DNA of 64,000 nucleotides from Streptococcus mitis. Its GTDB lineage: Bacteria > Bacillota > Bacilli > Lactobacillales > Streptococcaceae. Each line of letters begins with the position of its first letter. The stretch's first letter is position 1. This document shows positions 9,868 to 20,173 of this stretch, piece by piece. Where the stretch lies: the NCBI RefSeq assembly GCF_000722685.1, contig NZ_JPFV01000010.1, positions 1 through 64,000 of the forward strand, written 5' to 3'. The position numbers and the translations under genes are program-made. Under the pieces are notes generated by a model. The model searched no databases and was not told where the DNA came from. It saw only the letters and a list, made by a program, of their open reading frames with translations.

Positions 9868-11616
9868 TTATTCAGAGCTAAAAGCTGCAGCTTGCTGCAT
9901 TTGGTAATACTTGCCCTTTCGAGCCATGAGATCATGATGGTTGCCATACTCAACAATGTCACCATCAACCAAGACAAGGATCAAATCCGCATCCTGAATG
10001 GTTGACAAACGGTGGGCGATGACAAAGCTTGTGCGCCCCTTCATGAGTTTGGCAAAGGCATCCTGAACCAGTACTTCTGTACGGGTATCGATAGACGAAG
10101 TTGCCTCGTCTAAGATAAGAATCTTGGGAATAGCCAGAAAGACTCGAGCAATAGTCAAGAGCTGTGCTTGACCAACAGAAAGAGACTCTCCAGCATTTTC
10201 AAGCTTGGTATCATAGCCTTGGGGTAACTGTTGGATGAAAAAATCGGCATTGGCTGCTTTGGCAGCAACAATCACCTGCTCCCGACTAGCTTCAGGGTTA
10301 CCAAAGGCAATATTGTCATAAATGGTCCCTTGCTTTAGCCAGGTTTCTTGGAGCACCATGCCAAACTGCTGGCGTAAAGAGGCACGACTATAATCATAAA
10401 TAGATTTCCCATTCAGCAAGATATCTCCGGAATTAATGGGATAAAAACGCATGAGGAGATTGATAAGGGTTGATTTTCCGGCACCTGTCGGACCAACAAT
10501 AGCTACCTTACTACCGGCTGGAATATCAATAGATAAATCCCTAATCAAGATTTTTTCAGGATGGTAGCCAAAAGAGACCTGTTTAAAGGAAATGGCTCCC
10601 TTAACTTGGTCACTGGCCAAGACTTCTTTACCTATTTCAGCTACCTCAGGACTCTCTAAGACTCCATAAACACGCTCTGCACAAGCGAGAGCACTTTGCA
10701 ACTCAGCTAGCACTGAAGAAATATCGTTAAAAGGCTTGGTGTACTGTTGAACATAGTTCAAAAAAGTCACTAAGCGTCCAATGGTCAAGGTAGAGCCTAT
10801 CATGATACGATAAGCTCCTACCCCAGCTAGAAGGGCATAAATAAGCGCATTGACAAAGCGAGTCGAAGGATTAACCGTTGAAGAATAAAAGATAGCTGAC
10901 TGCGAATAACCTGCATAGTTGTCATTGGCATCGTGCAGTCTTTGGATAAACTCTTCCTGAGCATTGAAGGACTGGATAATGGTCTGTTGACTAAGCGATT
11001 CTTCAATCAACTGTGTCTGAATTCCCCTCGTCTCTGTTTGCTTCTGGAAGAGATGATAGGAGCGTTTGGCAATGAAGCGTGAAATCACCATAGACAGTGG
11101 CGTCAACAGCAAGACTAAGAGTGTCATCAGGAGATGAATTTGGAGCATGGCAAGAATACTAACCAAAATCATTAAGACGCCAATAAAAAATTGGTTAAAA
11201 ATCATGGTCAAGCCAGCTGCCAACTGTTCGATGTCTGTGGTTACACGACTGACCATCTCTCCACTTCCTTGCTGATCAACAAAAGCAATCGGTAACCGAT
11301 GGAGCTTATGGATGATTTGCTCTCGCAAGTCTCTGGTATAAGAGAAGATTAGGCGATTATAGAGAAGAGGATTGACCCACTGCACAAGGGTATTTCCTAT
11401 GACCACCAAGATCATTTGGAGAAAAATCTGCCAAAAAACTTGTGAAGAATCAACCACCAGGACTTGGTCAATGACCTGCCCAATCAGAATAGGTAGGTAG
11501 ATTGATAAGCCAACTTGGGCAATGGTTCCTAGAAAGGCTAGGAAAAGGAGGAAGGGATGGCTTGCTAAATCTTTTGCCAAACGTTTGAGCGTCTGGTTTG
11601 CAGTTTGTCGTCTCAT
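9868..11616 (-). CDS. ABC exporter half-transporter, subunit with the consensus Walker B
   Basis: This is one half of a probable heterodimeric multidrug/lipid-type ABC exporter. Six transmembrane helices (about residues 20-310) precede a nucleotide-binding domain with Walker A GPTGAGKST, Walker B ILILDEATSSID and the H-loop IAHRLST. The signature is LSVGQ instead of LSGGQ. ATG 11616 is chosen over one at 11646 because GGAGG lies just ahead; this leaves one base between it and the stop of the partner gene. The substrate is unknown. Confidence 0.9.
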   Translation of the reverse strand: MRRQTANQTLKRLAKDLASHPFLLFLAFLGTIAQVGLSIYLPILIGQVIDQVLVVDSSQVFWQIFLQMILVVIGNTLVQWVNPLLYNRLIFSYTRDLREQIIHKLHRLPIAFVDQQGSGEMVSRVTTDIEQLAAGLTMIFNQFFIGVLMILVSILAMLQIHLLMTLLVLLLTPLSMVISRFIAKRSYHLFQKQTETRGIQTQLIEESLSQQTIIQSFNAQEEFIQRLHDANDNYAGYSQSAIFYSSTVNPSTRFVNALIYALLAGVGAYRIMIGSTLTIGRLVTFLNYVQQYTKPFNDISSVLAELQSALACAERVYGVLESPEVAEIGKEVLASDQVKGAISFKQVSFGYHPEKILIRDLSIDIPAGSKVAIVGPTGAGKSTLINLLMRFYPINSGDILLNGKSIYDYSRASLRQQFGMVLQETWLKQGTIYDNIAFGNPEASREQVIVAAKAANADFFIQQLPQGYDTKLENAGESLSVGQAQLLTIARVFLAIPKILILDEATSSIDTRTEVLVQDAFAKLMKGRTSFVIAHRLSTIQDADLILVLVDGDIVEYGNHHDLMARKGKYYQMQQAAAFSSE

Positions 11617-11617
11617 G

Positions 11618-13342
11618 CTAGTCCTCCTTTCCATGTTGGGATGCATTGATTTCGCGATAGATTTGACTGGATTTCATCAAGTCCTCGTGCTTGCCGATAG
11701 CTAGGAGCTCACCTTTTTCCAAGAGGAGAATCTGGTCTGCCATCCGAAGTGTTGAAGTTCGTTGAGAAATCAAGATTAAGCTCGTATTTGGCAAATTTTC
11801 TCGAATAGCTTTCAAGAGCCTAGACTCGGTAATAGTGTCGAGGGCCGAGGTCGCATCATCTAGGATGAGAAATGGTGCTTGTCGCAAGACTGCTCGTGCG
11901 ATAGACAGCCTTTGTTTTTGTCCACCTGAAAAATTTCGACCTCCTGCTTCAACTAGGGCATCCAAAAGTCCTTCCTTTTCACTGACAAAATCCTTAGCTT
12001 GCGCAATCTCCAAGGCCTGCCAGAGTTCTTGGTCAGTTACTTCGTGATTGAAACCCAAAGTCAAGTTGGAACGAATGGTTCCTTTAAAGAGCTCGACTTT
12101 TTGAGGCACATAGGCAATCCAAGACCTCCACTGCTCCAAATTAAGAGGACTACGTCCATCTCGATAAAGGTAAATGCTCCCCTTGTCTGCTGGATAAAGT
12201 CCAAGAATGAGTTGCACCAAGCTTGATTTACCAGAACCCGTCCCTCCGATGATACCAAAGATTTGCCCTTGCTTCATATCAAAGGAAATGTCTCTCAGAG
12301 AAGGTTGGGCCGCATCAGGGTAGGTAAAAGTTAAATCTTGAACTTGTAAAAGCTGATTACTGGTAGCTTGCTTTTGTTCTAATTCTGAATGAATATCTTC
12401 TGGAGCCTCAGCAAAGACTTCCTCAATTCGCTTAGCTGAGATGTAGGACTGGTTGAGAGAATTGATCAGCATGGCGAGCTTAACCAATTCCACCAAAATC
12501 TGTAGTAGATAATTAATAAGGGCAATGAGAGCACCTTGACTGAGTAAGCCTCCTTGAATTGAAATATAACCCTGCCAGATAATAACAAGAAGGGTTCCAT
12601 TGACAATCAGATAGGTCAGAGGTGTTAATAAACTAGACCAGAAACCTGTCTTTTCTTGCAATCTGGCATAGACTTGGTTAAGGGTTTGAAAAATCTGTAA
12701 CTCTCGTTTTTCTTGACCAAAAGCACGAATAACTCGCATGCCTTGTAATTGCTGACGTGTTTCCTGAACTAGTTGGTCCGTTTTCTTTCTCAGACTGCTG
12801 TAGAGAGGATTGATCAATCGAGATAACCCTACAATGACGATGGTCAAAATGGCAACCATGACTAAAAACCAGAAAGTCAGCTCAGCTGAGATTCGATAAG
12901 CCATAAAAATGGCACCAAAAACGATAATGGGCGCTCGCAAAAAGAGACGCAGGAATTGATTGATACCAGTCTGAATCTGGTAGGTATCCGAAGTCAAGCG
13001 AGTGACCAAACTAGAAGTTGTCAGACGGTCTCTGCTGTCCTTGGGCAAGGAAAGAATATGTCGATAAAGATCATCTGTCAGTCCTTTGGCAAATCCAACC
13101 GCAGCCTTGGCTGAGTAAAACTGAGCTATTAAGGCCACTACAACACCAATTACTGCAAAGATCAGAAGCAAACCAATCTGCATCCAGAGATGACCTTGAT
13201 TTCCCTGAGGTAAAGATTGGTCAACAATCCCAGCAATCACCATTGGAACCAGAAGCTCAAACACAGCTTCTAGTAGCTTAAACAAGGGTGCTAAAATCGA
13301 TTCTTTGATGTAGGGTTTGAAGTAAGATAATAAGTGTTTCAT
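11618..13342 (-). CDS. ABC exporter half-transporter, subunit with degenerate Walker B
   Basis: The 574-residue partner of the next gene has an N-terminal six-helix membrane domain and a nucleotide-binding domain with Walker A GGTGSGKSS and an intact signature FSGGQ. Walker B is FLILDDATSALD, with Asp where the catalytic Glu normally stands, and the H-loop region reads ISQRTST with Gln for His. Known heterodimeric exporters have one such impaired ATP site. The two genes are separated by one base and end at a shared terminator. Confidence 0.9.
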   Translation of the reverse strand: MKHLLSYFKPYIKESILAPLFKLLEAVFELLVPMVIAGIVDQSLPQGNQGHLWMQIGLLLIFAVIGVVVALIAQFYSAKAAVGFAKGLTDDLYRHILSLPKDSRDRLTTSSLVTRLTSDTYQIQTGINQFLRLFLRAPIIVFGAIFMAYRISAELTFWFLVMVAILTIVIVGLSRLINPLYSSLRKKTDQLVQETRQQLQGMRVIRAFGQEKRELQIFQTLNQVYARLQEKTGFWSSLLTPLTYLIVNGTLLVIIWQGYISIQGGLLSQGALIALINYLLQILVELVKLAMLINSLNQSYISAKRIEEVFAEAPEDIHSELEQKQATSNQLLQVQDLTFTYPDAAQPSLRDISFDMKQGQIFGIIGGTGSGKSSLVQLILGLYPADKGSIYLYRDGRSPLNLEQWRSWIAYVPQKVELFKGTIRSNLTLGFNHEVTDQELWQALEIAQAKDFVSEKEGLLDALVEAGGRNFSGGQKQRLSIARAVLRQAPFLILDDATSALDTITESRLLKAIRENLPNTSLILISQRTSTLRMADQILLLEKGELLAIGKHEDLMKSSQIYREINASQHGKED

Positions 13343-13367
13343 AAATCCCTTCTATTTTCTAAAATGA

Positions 13368-13395
13368 AGAAAGTGGGAAACACCCACCCTCTCAA
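13368..13395 (-). terminator. Possible terminator after msrAB
   Basis: GTGGG and CCCAC arms around TGTTT on the minus strand, followed only by a pyrimidine-rich TTTCTTCATTTT; a weak candidate. Confidence 0.45.
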
Positions 13396-13397
13396 TT

Positions 13398-14336
13398 TTA
13401 TTTGTTTAAGTAAGGCAATAGATAGCCATATCCTTCCTCTTCCATCTCATCCTTGGCCACAAAGCGCAAGGATGCAGAATTAATACAGTAACGAAGTCCA
13501 CCTAACTCCCGAGGTCCATCTGTGAAAACATGACCCAAGTGGGCATTTCCTGACCGAGAACGAACCTCAATTCGCTCCATTCCATGGCTGAGATCCTTGT
13601 AATAATGAATCAATTCCTTGGAAATTGGACGACTAAAGCTTGGCCAACCACAACCTGAAGCGAACTTATCCTTGGCAAAGAAGAGTGGCTCACCCGTCGT
13701 AATATCTACATAAATCCCTTCTTCAAAGGTTTGGTCATAGGCATTGGTAAATGGAGCCTCTGTAGCAGCTTCTTGGGTAACACGATAGGATTCTTCAGTT
13801 AAGCTTTCCTTTAACACCTCTTGACTAGGCTTTTCATAGTTTGCTGCATCAATCAATGGCTTCTCAGCATCGGTCACATCAATATGACAGTAACCTGAAG
13901 GATTTTTCTTGAGATAGTCTTGGTGGTAATCTTCAGCTAAAATATAGTGGCGAAGTTTCTCCACTTCTACTGCAATCTTTCGACCCAGCATGCGTTCCTG
14001 CTCCTGCACCACTGTGTAGATAGCTGGCAAGTCTGCTTCATCCTGGTAATATATACCGGTCCTATATTGACGACCACGGTCATTCCCTTGTTGATTGATG
14101 GATAGAGGATTGATAACTCGGAAATAATAAAGTAAAATCTCTCTGAGTGACACTGCCTTCTCATCATAAACCACTTGCACCGTTTCTGCATGGTCTGTTT
14201 CCTTGAGTAACTGATAATTGGTCGTTTCGACTTGTCCATTAGCGTAGCCGACACTGGTTACTAGCACTCCAGAAATGCGTGAAAAATACTCCTCTAAGCC
14301 CCAAAAACAACCACCTGCTAGATAAATTTCTGCCAT
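13398..14336 (-). CDS. msrAB: Bifunctional methionine sulfoxide reductase A/B
   Basis: It repairs oxidised methionine: the N-terminal MsrA domain acts on the S-form, the C-terminal MsrB domain on the R-form. MsrA shows the catalytic GGCFWGLEE at residues 8-16; MsrB shows SGCGWPSF and the active-site segment [11 protein letters not shown] near the C terminus. No signal peptide is seen, so it is cytoplasmic. ATG 14336 has AAGGAG upstream; 28 extra residues from an upstream start have no family counterpart. Length is then 312 residues. It makes sense beside H2O2-producing SpxB physiology. Confidence 0.94.
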   Translation of the reverse strand: MAEIYLAGGCFWGLEEYFSRISGVLVTSVGYANGQVETTNYQLLKETDHAETVQVVYDEKAVSLREILLYYFRVINPLSINQQGNDRGRQYRTGIYYQDEADLPAIYTVVQEQERMLGRKIAVEVEKLRHYILAEDYHQDYLKKNPSGYCHIDVTDAEKPLIDAANYEKPSQEVLKESLTEESYRVTQEAATEAPFTNAYDQTFEEGIYVDITTGEPLFFAKDKFASGCGWPSFSRPISKELIHYYKDLSHGMERIEVRSRSGNAHLGHVFTDGPRELGGLRYCINSASLRFVAKDEMEEEGYGYLLPYLNK

Positions 14337-14380
14337 CTTTATTTCTCCTTTATCAAGTTCTTTGACTAGACTTATTTTCA

Positions 14381-14424
14381 AAAAAAGGATAGGAAGCCCT
14401 CTGGTCAAGAGTTTCCCCATCCTA
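14381..14424 (-). terminator. Terminator after thrB
   Basis: GGATAGGA and TCCTATCC arms with inner GGGG/CCCT pairing, then seven T on the minus strand, about 12 bases after thrB. Confidence 0.78.
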
Positions 14425-14435
14425 TCTTCTATTCT

Positions 14436-15305
14436 TTATTTTGCTTCGACACGGACACCTTGGGTATCAACTTTCAAGTCATGAAGTTTTCCTTTGAAAG
14501 GTTGCTTTTCCAATTCTGCCTTAATCGCTGGCATCTTGTCATGAGAAGCCAAAACCATAACTGTCGGCCCAGCACCAGAGAGGTAGGTTGCATAGGCACC
14601 ATTTTCTTTGGCCACTTGCTTAATCGTCGCAAATTCTCTCACCAAGTCCTGACGATAGCGCTCGTGGAAGAGGTCTCCCTCGATTGCTTGCCCAGCGGTC
14701 ACCATGTCTCCTGCCAACAAGGCCGCAACCGCCACATTGGCGATAGAACTAGCTGCAACAGCTTCCTTATAGGACAATTTCTTAGGCAAGACACCACGGC
14801 TGTCTCTAGTACGCAATTCATAGTTTGGAATGTAGGCTAGGAAATCACATTCTGGGAAGTCTGCTACGATAGCTGAAACTTGCCCATCAACAGAGCTTGC
14901 AATAACGAGATTACCATAAATGGCTGGAGCTACATTGTCAGGATGTCCTTCAATCTTAGTCGCTAACTGCAATTTTTCATGGTCTGATAAGTTGAGCTGG
15001 CCCAATTGATTGGCTAGTTCAATCCCAGCTACAATAACCGAGCTGGAAGAACCCAAACCACGTGCCAAGGGAACATCACTGGTCATTTTCAAGCGTCTAG
15101 GTTTCAAATCTGGTACAATTTGCAAGGCAATTTTTAGTAAGAGGTTACGCTCGTCATGAGGAATCCATTTGCCAATCTGGTGTTCAATCAACCACTCATC
15201 TCGTTCTTCGCAGACCTCGATTTGAAGATACTTGGTTACAGCTACACCGACCGAGTCAAAACCTGGCCCGATATTGGCACTGGTTGCAGGTACAATAATC
15301 TTCAT
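14436..15305 (-). CDS. thrB: Homoserine kinase
   Basis: A GHMP kinase that phosphorylates homoserine toward threonine. The 289-residue protein begins [18 protein letters not shown] and has the ATP-binding [12 protein letters not shown] near residue 85 and SGAGPTVM near 245. It follows hom by one base, and the two genes form the threonine branch from aspartate semialdehyde. Threonine synthase is not in the window. Confidence 0.97.
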   Translation of the reverse strand: MKIIVPATSANIGPGFDSVGVAVTKYLQIEVCEERDEWLIEHQIGKWIPHDERNLLLKIALQIVPDLKPRRLKMTSDVPLARGLGSSSSVIVAGIELANQLGQLNLSDHEKLQLATKIEGHPDNVAPAIYGNLVIASSVDGQVSAIVADFPECDFLAYIPNYELRTRDSRGVLPKKLSYKEAVAASSIANVAVAALLAGDMVTAGQAIEGDLFHERYRQDLVREFATIKQVAKENGAYATYLSGAGPTVMVLASHDKMPAIKAELEKQPFKGKLHDLKVDTQGVRVEAK

Positions 15306-15306
15306 C

Positions 15307-16593
15307 TTATTCTCCTAGCACCTTGAAGGTATTCAAGAGGTCGAATTCTGAAACCTTCTTCAATTCAGCTGAGACATTTTCCAGCTGGGCTTTATTAATC
15401 TTGTGTGTAATGATCACAACACGCGCCTTATCATCTTCTTTGCCATCTTGGAGGATTTGCTTGAAGGAAATATCTTGAGCGTTGAAGATTTCAGCAAGTT
15501 TCAAGACCTGACCTTTTGAGTCTGGAGCCAAGATTGAGAAGTAGTAATTTGCTTTGACATCCTCTGGATTAGCCAAGACCAACTCACGGCTATATTCGTT
15601 GAAGTCTTTACCAATGGTACCATCATTCAAGCGACGAACGATACGGACAATATCTGCTACAACACTTGTTGCAGTTGGTTTTTGACCAGCACCTGGTCCA
15701 TAGTACATAGACTCACCAATACCGATAGACTCTACAAAGACAGCGTTCATCACTCCATTCACACTGGCAAGTGGGTGTGCTTTAGGAAGGAAGGTTGGAG
15801 TTACTTCTGCAGCAATTCCTGAAGGAGTTTCCTCAATAGAACCAACCAATTTCACTACATAACCAAGCTCTTGAGCTACAGCTACATCTTCTGGTGTGAT
15901 GTTACGAATTCCCTTGTGGGCTACATCATCAAAAGCAACCTTCATACCAAAGGCAAATTGGCTCAAAATAACCATCTTGTAGGCTGCATCAATCCCATCC
16001 ACGTCATTTGTCGGGTCGCTTTCTGCAAAACCTAGTCTTTGCGCTTCCGCTAGAGCATCATCGTAAGACCAGCCTTCTTCGACCATCTTGGTCATCATGA
16101 AGTTAGAAGTTCCATTGACTACACCAAGCACGCGCGTGATTTTATCAGAAGCCAAGGAATTTGCTAAAGTACGAAGAATTGGAATCCCACCAGCTACTGC
16201 TGCTTCATAGTAAAGTGCTACCTTGTTAGCTTTAGCGATTTCTAACAATTCTGCACCATGGACAGCCAAAAGGTCCTTGTTAGCAGTAACAACATGCTTT
16301 CCAGCTTCCAAGGCACGAGTGATAAAGGTCTTAGCAGGTTCGATACGCCCCATCAATTCCACTACAATCGTAATGTCTTGGTCTGACAAAATATCATCCA
16401 CATTGGTTACAAAGTTAAAGTCATTCCCTGCTGCAAGCAAGCGATTCTTTTCATCTTCATCCTTGACCAATACCTTGGCAACTTCAATCTCTGAATGTGC
16501 TGATTGATTAATTTTTTCTCCATTTTCCTTTAGGAGGAAGGGCACACCACTTGCAACGGTACCAAATCCTAGTAAAGCAATTTTAACTGTCAT
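15307..16593 (-). CDS. hom: Homoserine dehydrogenase
   Basis: It reduces aspartate semialdehyde to homoserine, the branch point to threonine and methionine. The 428-residue protein has an N-terminal Rossmann motif ([10 protein letters not shown], about residues 6-15), the catalytic-domain segments [10 protein letters not shown] and [19 protein letters not shown], and a C-terminal ACT domain (from about 350) for feedback by threonine. ATG 16593 with GAGGAG upstream replaces an earlier start that would lie in the leader. Confidence 0.96.
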   Translation of the reverse strand: MTVKIALLGFGTVASGVPFLLKENGEKINQSAHSEIEVAKVLVKDEDEKNRLLAAGNDFNFVTNVDDILSDQDITIVVELMGRIEPAKTFITRALEAGKHVVTANKDLLAVHGAELLEIAKANKVALYYEAAVAGGIPILRTLANSLASDKITRVLGVVNGTSNFMMTKMVEEGWSYDDALAEAQRLGFAESDPTNDVDGIDAAYKMVILSQFAFGMKVAFDDVAHKGIRNITPEDVAVAQELGYVVKLVGSIEETPSGIAAEVTPTFLPKAHPLASVNGVMNAVFVESIGIGESMYYGPGAGQKPTATSVVADIVRIVRRLNDGTIGKDFNEYSRELVLANPEDVKANYYFSILAPDSKGQVLKLAEIFNAQDISFKQILQDGKEDDKARVVIITHKINKAQLENVSAELKKVSEFDLLNTFKVLGE

Positions 16594-16624
16594 GTTTGTC
16601 TCCTCGAAATTTTCTAATATAGCC

Positions 16625-16630
16625 ATTATA
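16625..16630 (-). promoter_or_regulatory. Extended -10 of hom-thrB
   Basis: TGTTATAAT on the minus strand, 31 bases before the hom ATG; no clear -35. Confidence 0.55.
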
Positions 16631-16685
16631 ACAGAATTTTGTGAAAATTCCTATTATAGTAAATCACTATTTCAGTCTAAAAAAG

Positions 16686-16710
16686 AAAAAACGAATCAAA
16701 CGATTCGCTC
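16686..16710 (-). terminator. Intrinsic terminator after mecA
   Basis: GCGAATC, loop GTTT, GATTCG, then six T on the minus strand. Confidence 0.85.
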
Positions 16711-16744
16711 TCCCTAAAATCTAGAAATAATTTTCCAGAAATGA

Positions 16745-17482
16745 TTATCCAATCTTTTGTAGATTAAGCACCGCATCGTGATTGATCAAGACTTGGCCAT
16801 ACTCTTGTAAGACTGAACGACTGATATCACTATCTTCTGCAAACTCGCGCATACGAGCCAACAGCCAAGCTGGATATGGACTTGGATGATTTTCAATATC
16901 GACTAAAATGGTCAAATAATAGCGCTCATTCATCTTGTAGAGTTCAGAAGTTTCCATCTCAAAAGTCACTGTCTTGGCAAAAGCCACCAAATCAGCTAAC
17001 TTAGAAAAAGAAAGGATGTAGTAGATGTAAGGCTCTTTCTTGCTTTCAACTTCTTGTTCAGCCTGTTCCTGCTCTTCTTCCCTGGCTTCTACTTGCTCTA
17101 GAGATTGAATGGCTTCGATATCATCCTTTGTTTTGTCTGCGATGCTTTTTTCCAAGGTTTTGATAAATTCATCTGGAGACATTTGAGCCAATTCTTCCAT
17201 ATCTGGTAAATCCGATAAGTCTTCAAAATCTAGATTTTGGTCAATCTTTGATTTGGTTACAAAGACATCGACCTTATCAGGTTTTGGAGTCACACGGAAG
17301 CTCAACATGCCTGTATCTAGAAAGCTATCAGGCATCTCTAACTCATCCAAGATAGCATAAAAGAACTCTTCTGTTTTTTCTTGAGGAACGAGAAAGTCAG
17401 CAATCTCCATTCCACGATCCATCAAATCCTCTAAAGACATCGTGATTTTCAAAGTTGTATCACTAATTTGTTTCATTTTCAT
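16745..17482 (-). CDS. mecA: MecA, ClpC adaptor protein
   Basis: MecA delivers substrates such as the competence sigma factor ComX to ClpCP. The 245-residue protein has the N-terminal substrate-binding domain (MKMKQISDTTLKIT), an acidic Glu/Gln-rich linker (about residues 115-145), and the C-terminal ClpC-binding domain (IYYILSFSKLADLVAFAK, MREFAEDSDISRSVLQEYGQ). ATG 17482 is the conserved start; one 15 bases upstream is ignored. It lies between hom-thrB and the glycopolymer cluster and has its own terminator. Confidence 0.95.
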   Translation of the reverse strand: MKMKQISDTTLKITMSLEDLMDRGMEIADFLVPQEKTEEFFYAILDELEMPDSFLDTGMLSFRVTPKPDKVDVFVTKSKIDQNLDFEDLSDLPDMEELAQMSPDEFIKTLEKSIADKTKDDIEAIQSLEQVEAREEEQEQAEQEVESKKEPYIYYILSFSKLADLVAFAKTVTFEMETSELYKMNERYYLTILVDIENHPSPYPAWLLARMREFAEDSDISRSVLQEYGQVLINHDAVLNLQKIG

Positions 17483-17604
17483 TGCTAGTAACCTCATACT
17501 TTCAGTTCTATCTATTATACTAGATTTTTATGATTTTATCAAAAGAAGGCTCCTCTATCAGGCTCGATTTTTCCTAGGGTTATTTCTGTAGAAGACTTTA
17601 AAAG

Positions 17605-17643
17605 AAAAAGCCTTCAAAATCGGCTCTTGTCCGACTTTGAAGA
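17605..17643 (-). terminator. Terminator of the glycopolymer cluster
   Basis: CTTCAAA and TTTGAAG arms with an inner GTCGG/CCGAT stem, followed by CTTTTTC on the minus strand, shortly after the Wzz-like gene. Confidence 0.8.
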
Positions 17644-17661
17644 CCTAATGCATCCGAATGC

Positions 17662-18696
17662 TTATAATTTAAAGGTTGCTACACCGAGGATAGAACGATT
17701 TAAGTTTCGAAGAATTTGAAGACTTTGCTCAAATTTCTTATAACGAGTTACTCCGTATTCTTCAACAAGAAGGACTGTATCTCTTTCCAAAAGAGATGAT
17801 ACATCTTGTAAATCTACAAAATGCATTCCTTTTAAAGCCTCTTGACTCTGTTTCAATTTATCTAGGATAGCTTTATTTGAGCTAACGATGGTCAATTCCT
17901 GTCCAGCATTTTTGTATGACAAGACATCTGCTAGGTTAGCAATTGTTGTAATCTCTGTTACAAAATCAATTTGATATTGAGAAAAATCACCTGCTCTATT
18001 GATTGTTGGATTAAAGAGATAAATCAACACATTTCCCATTACAACCAAAATCACACAAATCACTCCAATAACAGCTAAACGAAGAATCAGATTTTTCACA
18101 TTTAATCCAAGCGCTGTCTCACCATTTGCATTCAATTCTTTAGAGTTGATGGTTTCCAATTTTTCAATTTTCACATTTGCATAAGTGTGTTTAAATTTCT
18201 CAATCAATCCATCAATTTTTCGCTCCAACAAGTCATTAGCGTCTTTACTTGGTGTCAAAATTTTCACACCAACCCCTGCATCGTCAATCATATAGTAAAC
18301 GGTCAGTTTTTTCCACCAATAGTCACTTGTAGAATTTTTCAAGGTTGTCTCTGTCGTATCCAATTCACTGGCAATTTTTTTCAACTCACTCGGCTCTACA
18401 TCATTGAAAAGATAAGCTCCATTCAAATTCCCATCAATCAATTTTCCGTAGAAATCACTATAACCACCAATTTGATGATTCAAAATTGTTTTAGCTGAAT
18501 CTTCTGGAGGGGTGATTTTATAGCTGATATAAGTTGAATAACTTGTTGTGTCTTTGACAGTATTTTTATTCTTAACTGCTTTAATTGTAAATGGTACAGC
18601 AATGAGAGCAAATAAAGCGATGAGAGCTAGGATATTTGCTTTTCGTTTTTTGTAAAGATTTGCAAACAAATCAGCTACTGAATAATGTTCAAACAT
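17662..18696 (-). CDS. Wzz/CpsC-type chain-length protein with a P-loop-less BY-kinase-like C-terminal domain
   Basis: The 344-residue protein has two membrane segments (about residues 20-38 and 205-229) around an extracellular domain, the layout of polysaccharide co-polymerases. After the second helix, about 110 cytoplasmic residues end in VLLVEEYGVTRYKKFEQSL and LNRSILGVATFKL. This resembles the last strand-helix-strand of bacterial tyrosine kinases (CpsD/Wze), but the place of Walker A reads VSSNKAILDKLK with no GK[ST]. I infer a degenerate kinase domain. It overlaps the polymerase gene by 8 bases and is last in the cluster. Confidence 0.72.
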   Translation of the reverse strand: MFEHYSVADLFANLYKKRKANILALIALFALIAVPFTIKAVKNKNTVKDTTSYSTYISYKITPPEDSAKTILNHQIGGYSDFYGKLIDGNLNGAYLFNDVEPSELKKIASELDTTETTLKNSTSDYWWKKLTVYYMIDDAGVGVKILTPSKDANDLLERKIDGLIEKFKHTYANVKIEKLETINSKELNANGETALGLNVKNLILRLAVIGVICVILVVMGNVLIYLFNPTINRAGDFSQYQIDFVTEITTIANLADVLSYKNAGQELTIVSSNKAILDKLKQSQEALKGMHFVDLQDVSSLLERDTVLLVEEYGVTRYKKFEQSLQILRNLNRSILGVATFKL

Positions 18697-20158
18697 GATT
18701 TTTTTCTCCTTTGTTTAGTAAATACTGGTTTTCTTTTGTAAGCATTTTTGCTACAAATATAATCACAAGAACAATTCCCCAGAATTGCATTGTAAATAAA
18801 TTGAAGAAACTTTCTGAAAAGCTACTTCTAGGCATAAAGAATAGATTATTCAAAATGAGTAAGGATAAGGCAAATAGGATTGTTCTTGAACGATAGGCTA
18901 CTTGCAGCATGGCTATGAATAACATACCTAGTAAGAGACTAAGTAGAAAGACTCCTATCATACCATAATCGGTATACAATTCCATAATATAGCTACTTCC
19001 GATACCATGTCCTTTCAAGTATTCCTTGTTCAAAACAAGATAGGATAGATTGTGGGCATAACTATTACTATCAATAGCTAGTTCCACACTATTGGTTGTA
19101 TGCTCAAAGGCTTTTCCTCCGAAAATAGCCCCCAAACTTCCCCTTGCAAAATAATCAAAGACAGGACCAAAAGTGAAATTACGGAAATCTCGATAAGGTA
19201 GGCTACTGTTAAATAGAAAACCTCGAGCCAAAACACCAAAACTGGTCCCTTGTTTATAGATAAAGTCGAGCAGGATATCCCAGAAACCTGTATTGGAAAC
19301 TTGAACATTATCCCGTACATAATTGAGCACTCCCATCGCTAACATGAGAATAGGAGAACCTACAAAAATCGCTAACTTTTCTTTAAACCCAATCCATTTT
19401 CCTTTTTCAGTTTGCTCCCTCATAAAGTAATAAACAAAAGCAAATAAAATACTTAAAATAAAGGGATTTCGGGTCCCGATTGCCAAATGAATTGTATTGG
19501 CTGCAATAAAGGAGACAAGCACTGCTGTTGCCTGCCATTTCTTTGGCTTGGTTGCCAAATACATACACATTGCGTAGACCGTAAAGGTAGACAAGATGTA
19601 GGTAATATAAGGCAGTTTACTTTCAAAATTTGCATAGTAGGCATAGTAGGAAGTCTGCAAACGATACAGGAGTCGTTCAAATAACCGAATGAAATAGAAA
19701 GGATAGGTTAGAAGAAAAACTCCTAGTGATACAAAGCGCAACCGCTTGATGTAAACATCTTTTAGAGAACTTCCTATCTTGGGTACTTGTATCTTCTTCC
19801 TAGCTATGAAATAACGAGCCAGGACGCCTCCTGTGGTCAAGCCCAGAATCGAAACCATGACGACTATAAAGGCAAAACGATAGGCTATGGGATGATAGGT
19901 ATCCAAAGCACCATCCCTAAAGTAATCAATGGTCGGCCTTGATACCAGAAAGACAAAAATAGTTAAAAAGAAAATAAAATGGATTAAGTAATACTTGATA
20001 TCATTCCAACAAGCAATTAAGCTACTAACCAGTAAGAACAATAAAGTAGAAAGCAAGCTAACATTGTTATTATTAAACAGATACACAATTCCACTTACTA
20101 GCGTCAAGGCATAGCTGACTATGGTCAAACTAAATAATAATCGTTTCCCATCAATCAC
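18689..20158 (-). CDS. Wzy-like oligosaccharide repeat-unit polymerase, polytopic membrane protein
   Basis: The 489-residue protein is almost wholly hydrophobic, with about 11-13 predicted membrane helices and a large extracellular loop (about residues 320-385). Its C-terminal part YSYIMELYTDYGMIGVFLLSLLLG-like pattern (GHGIGSSYIMELYTDYG) matches O-antigen polymerase families, which join repeat units outside the membrane. The start is GTG 20158 with GGGGTG ahead. Placed between a GT2 gene and the Wzz-like gene, it supports a polymer-making cluster. The polymer is unknown. Confidence 0.75.
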   Translation of the reverse strand: MIDGKRLLFSLTIVSYALTLVSGIVYLFNNNNVSLLSTLLFLLVSSLIACWNDIKYYLIHFIFFLTIFVFLVSRPTIDYFRDGALDTYHPIAYRFAFIVVMVSILGLTTGGVLARYFIARKKIQVPKIGSSLKDVYIKRLRFVSLGVFLLTYPFYFIRLFERLLYRLQTSYYAYYANFESKLPYITYILSTFTVYAMCMYLATKPKKWQATAVLVSFIAANTIHLAIGTRNPFILSILFAFVYYFMREQTEKGKWIGFKEKLAIFVGSPILMLAMGVLNYVRDNVQVSNTGFWDILLDFIYKQGTSFGVLARGFLFNSSLPYRDFRNFTFGPVFDYFARGSLGAIFGGKAFEHTTNSVELAIDSNSYAHNLSYLVLNKEYLKGHGIGSSYIMELYTDYGMIGVFLLSLLLGMLFIAMLQVAYRSRTILFALSLLILNNLFFMPRSSFSESFFNLFTMQFWGIVLVIIFVAKMLTKENQYLLNKGEKNHV

Positions 20159-20173
20159 TTGCTCACCCCCGTT

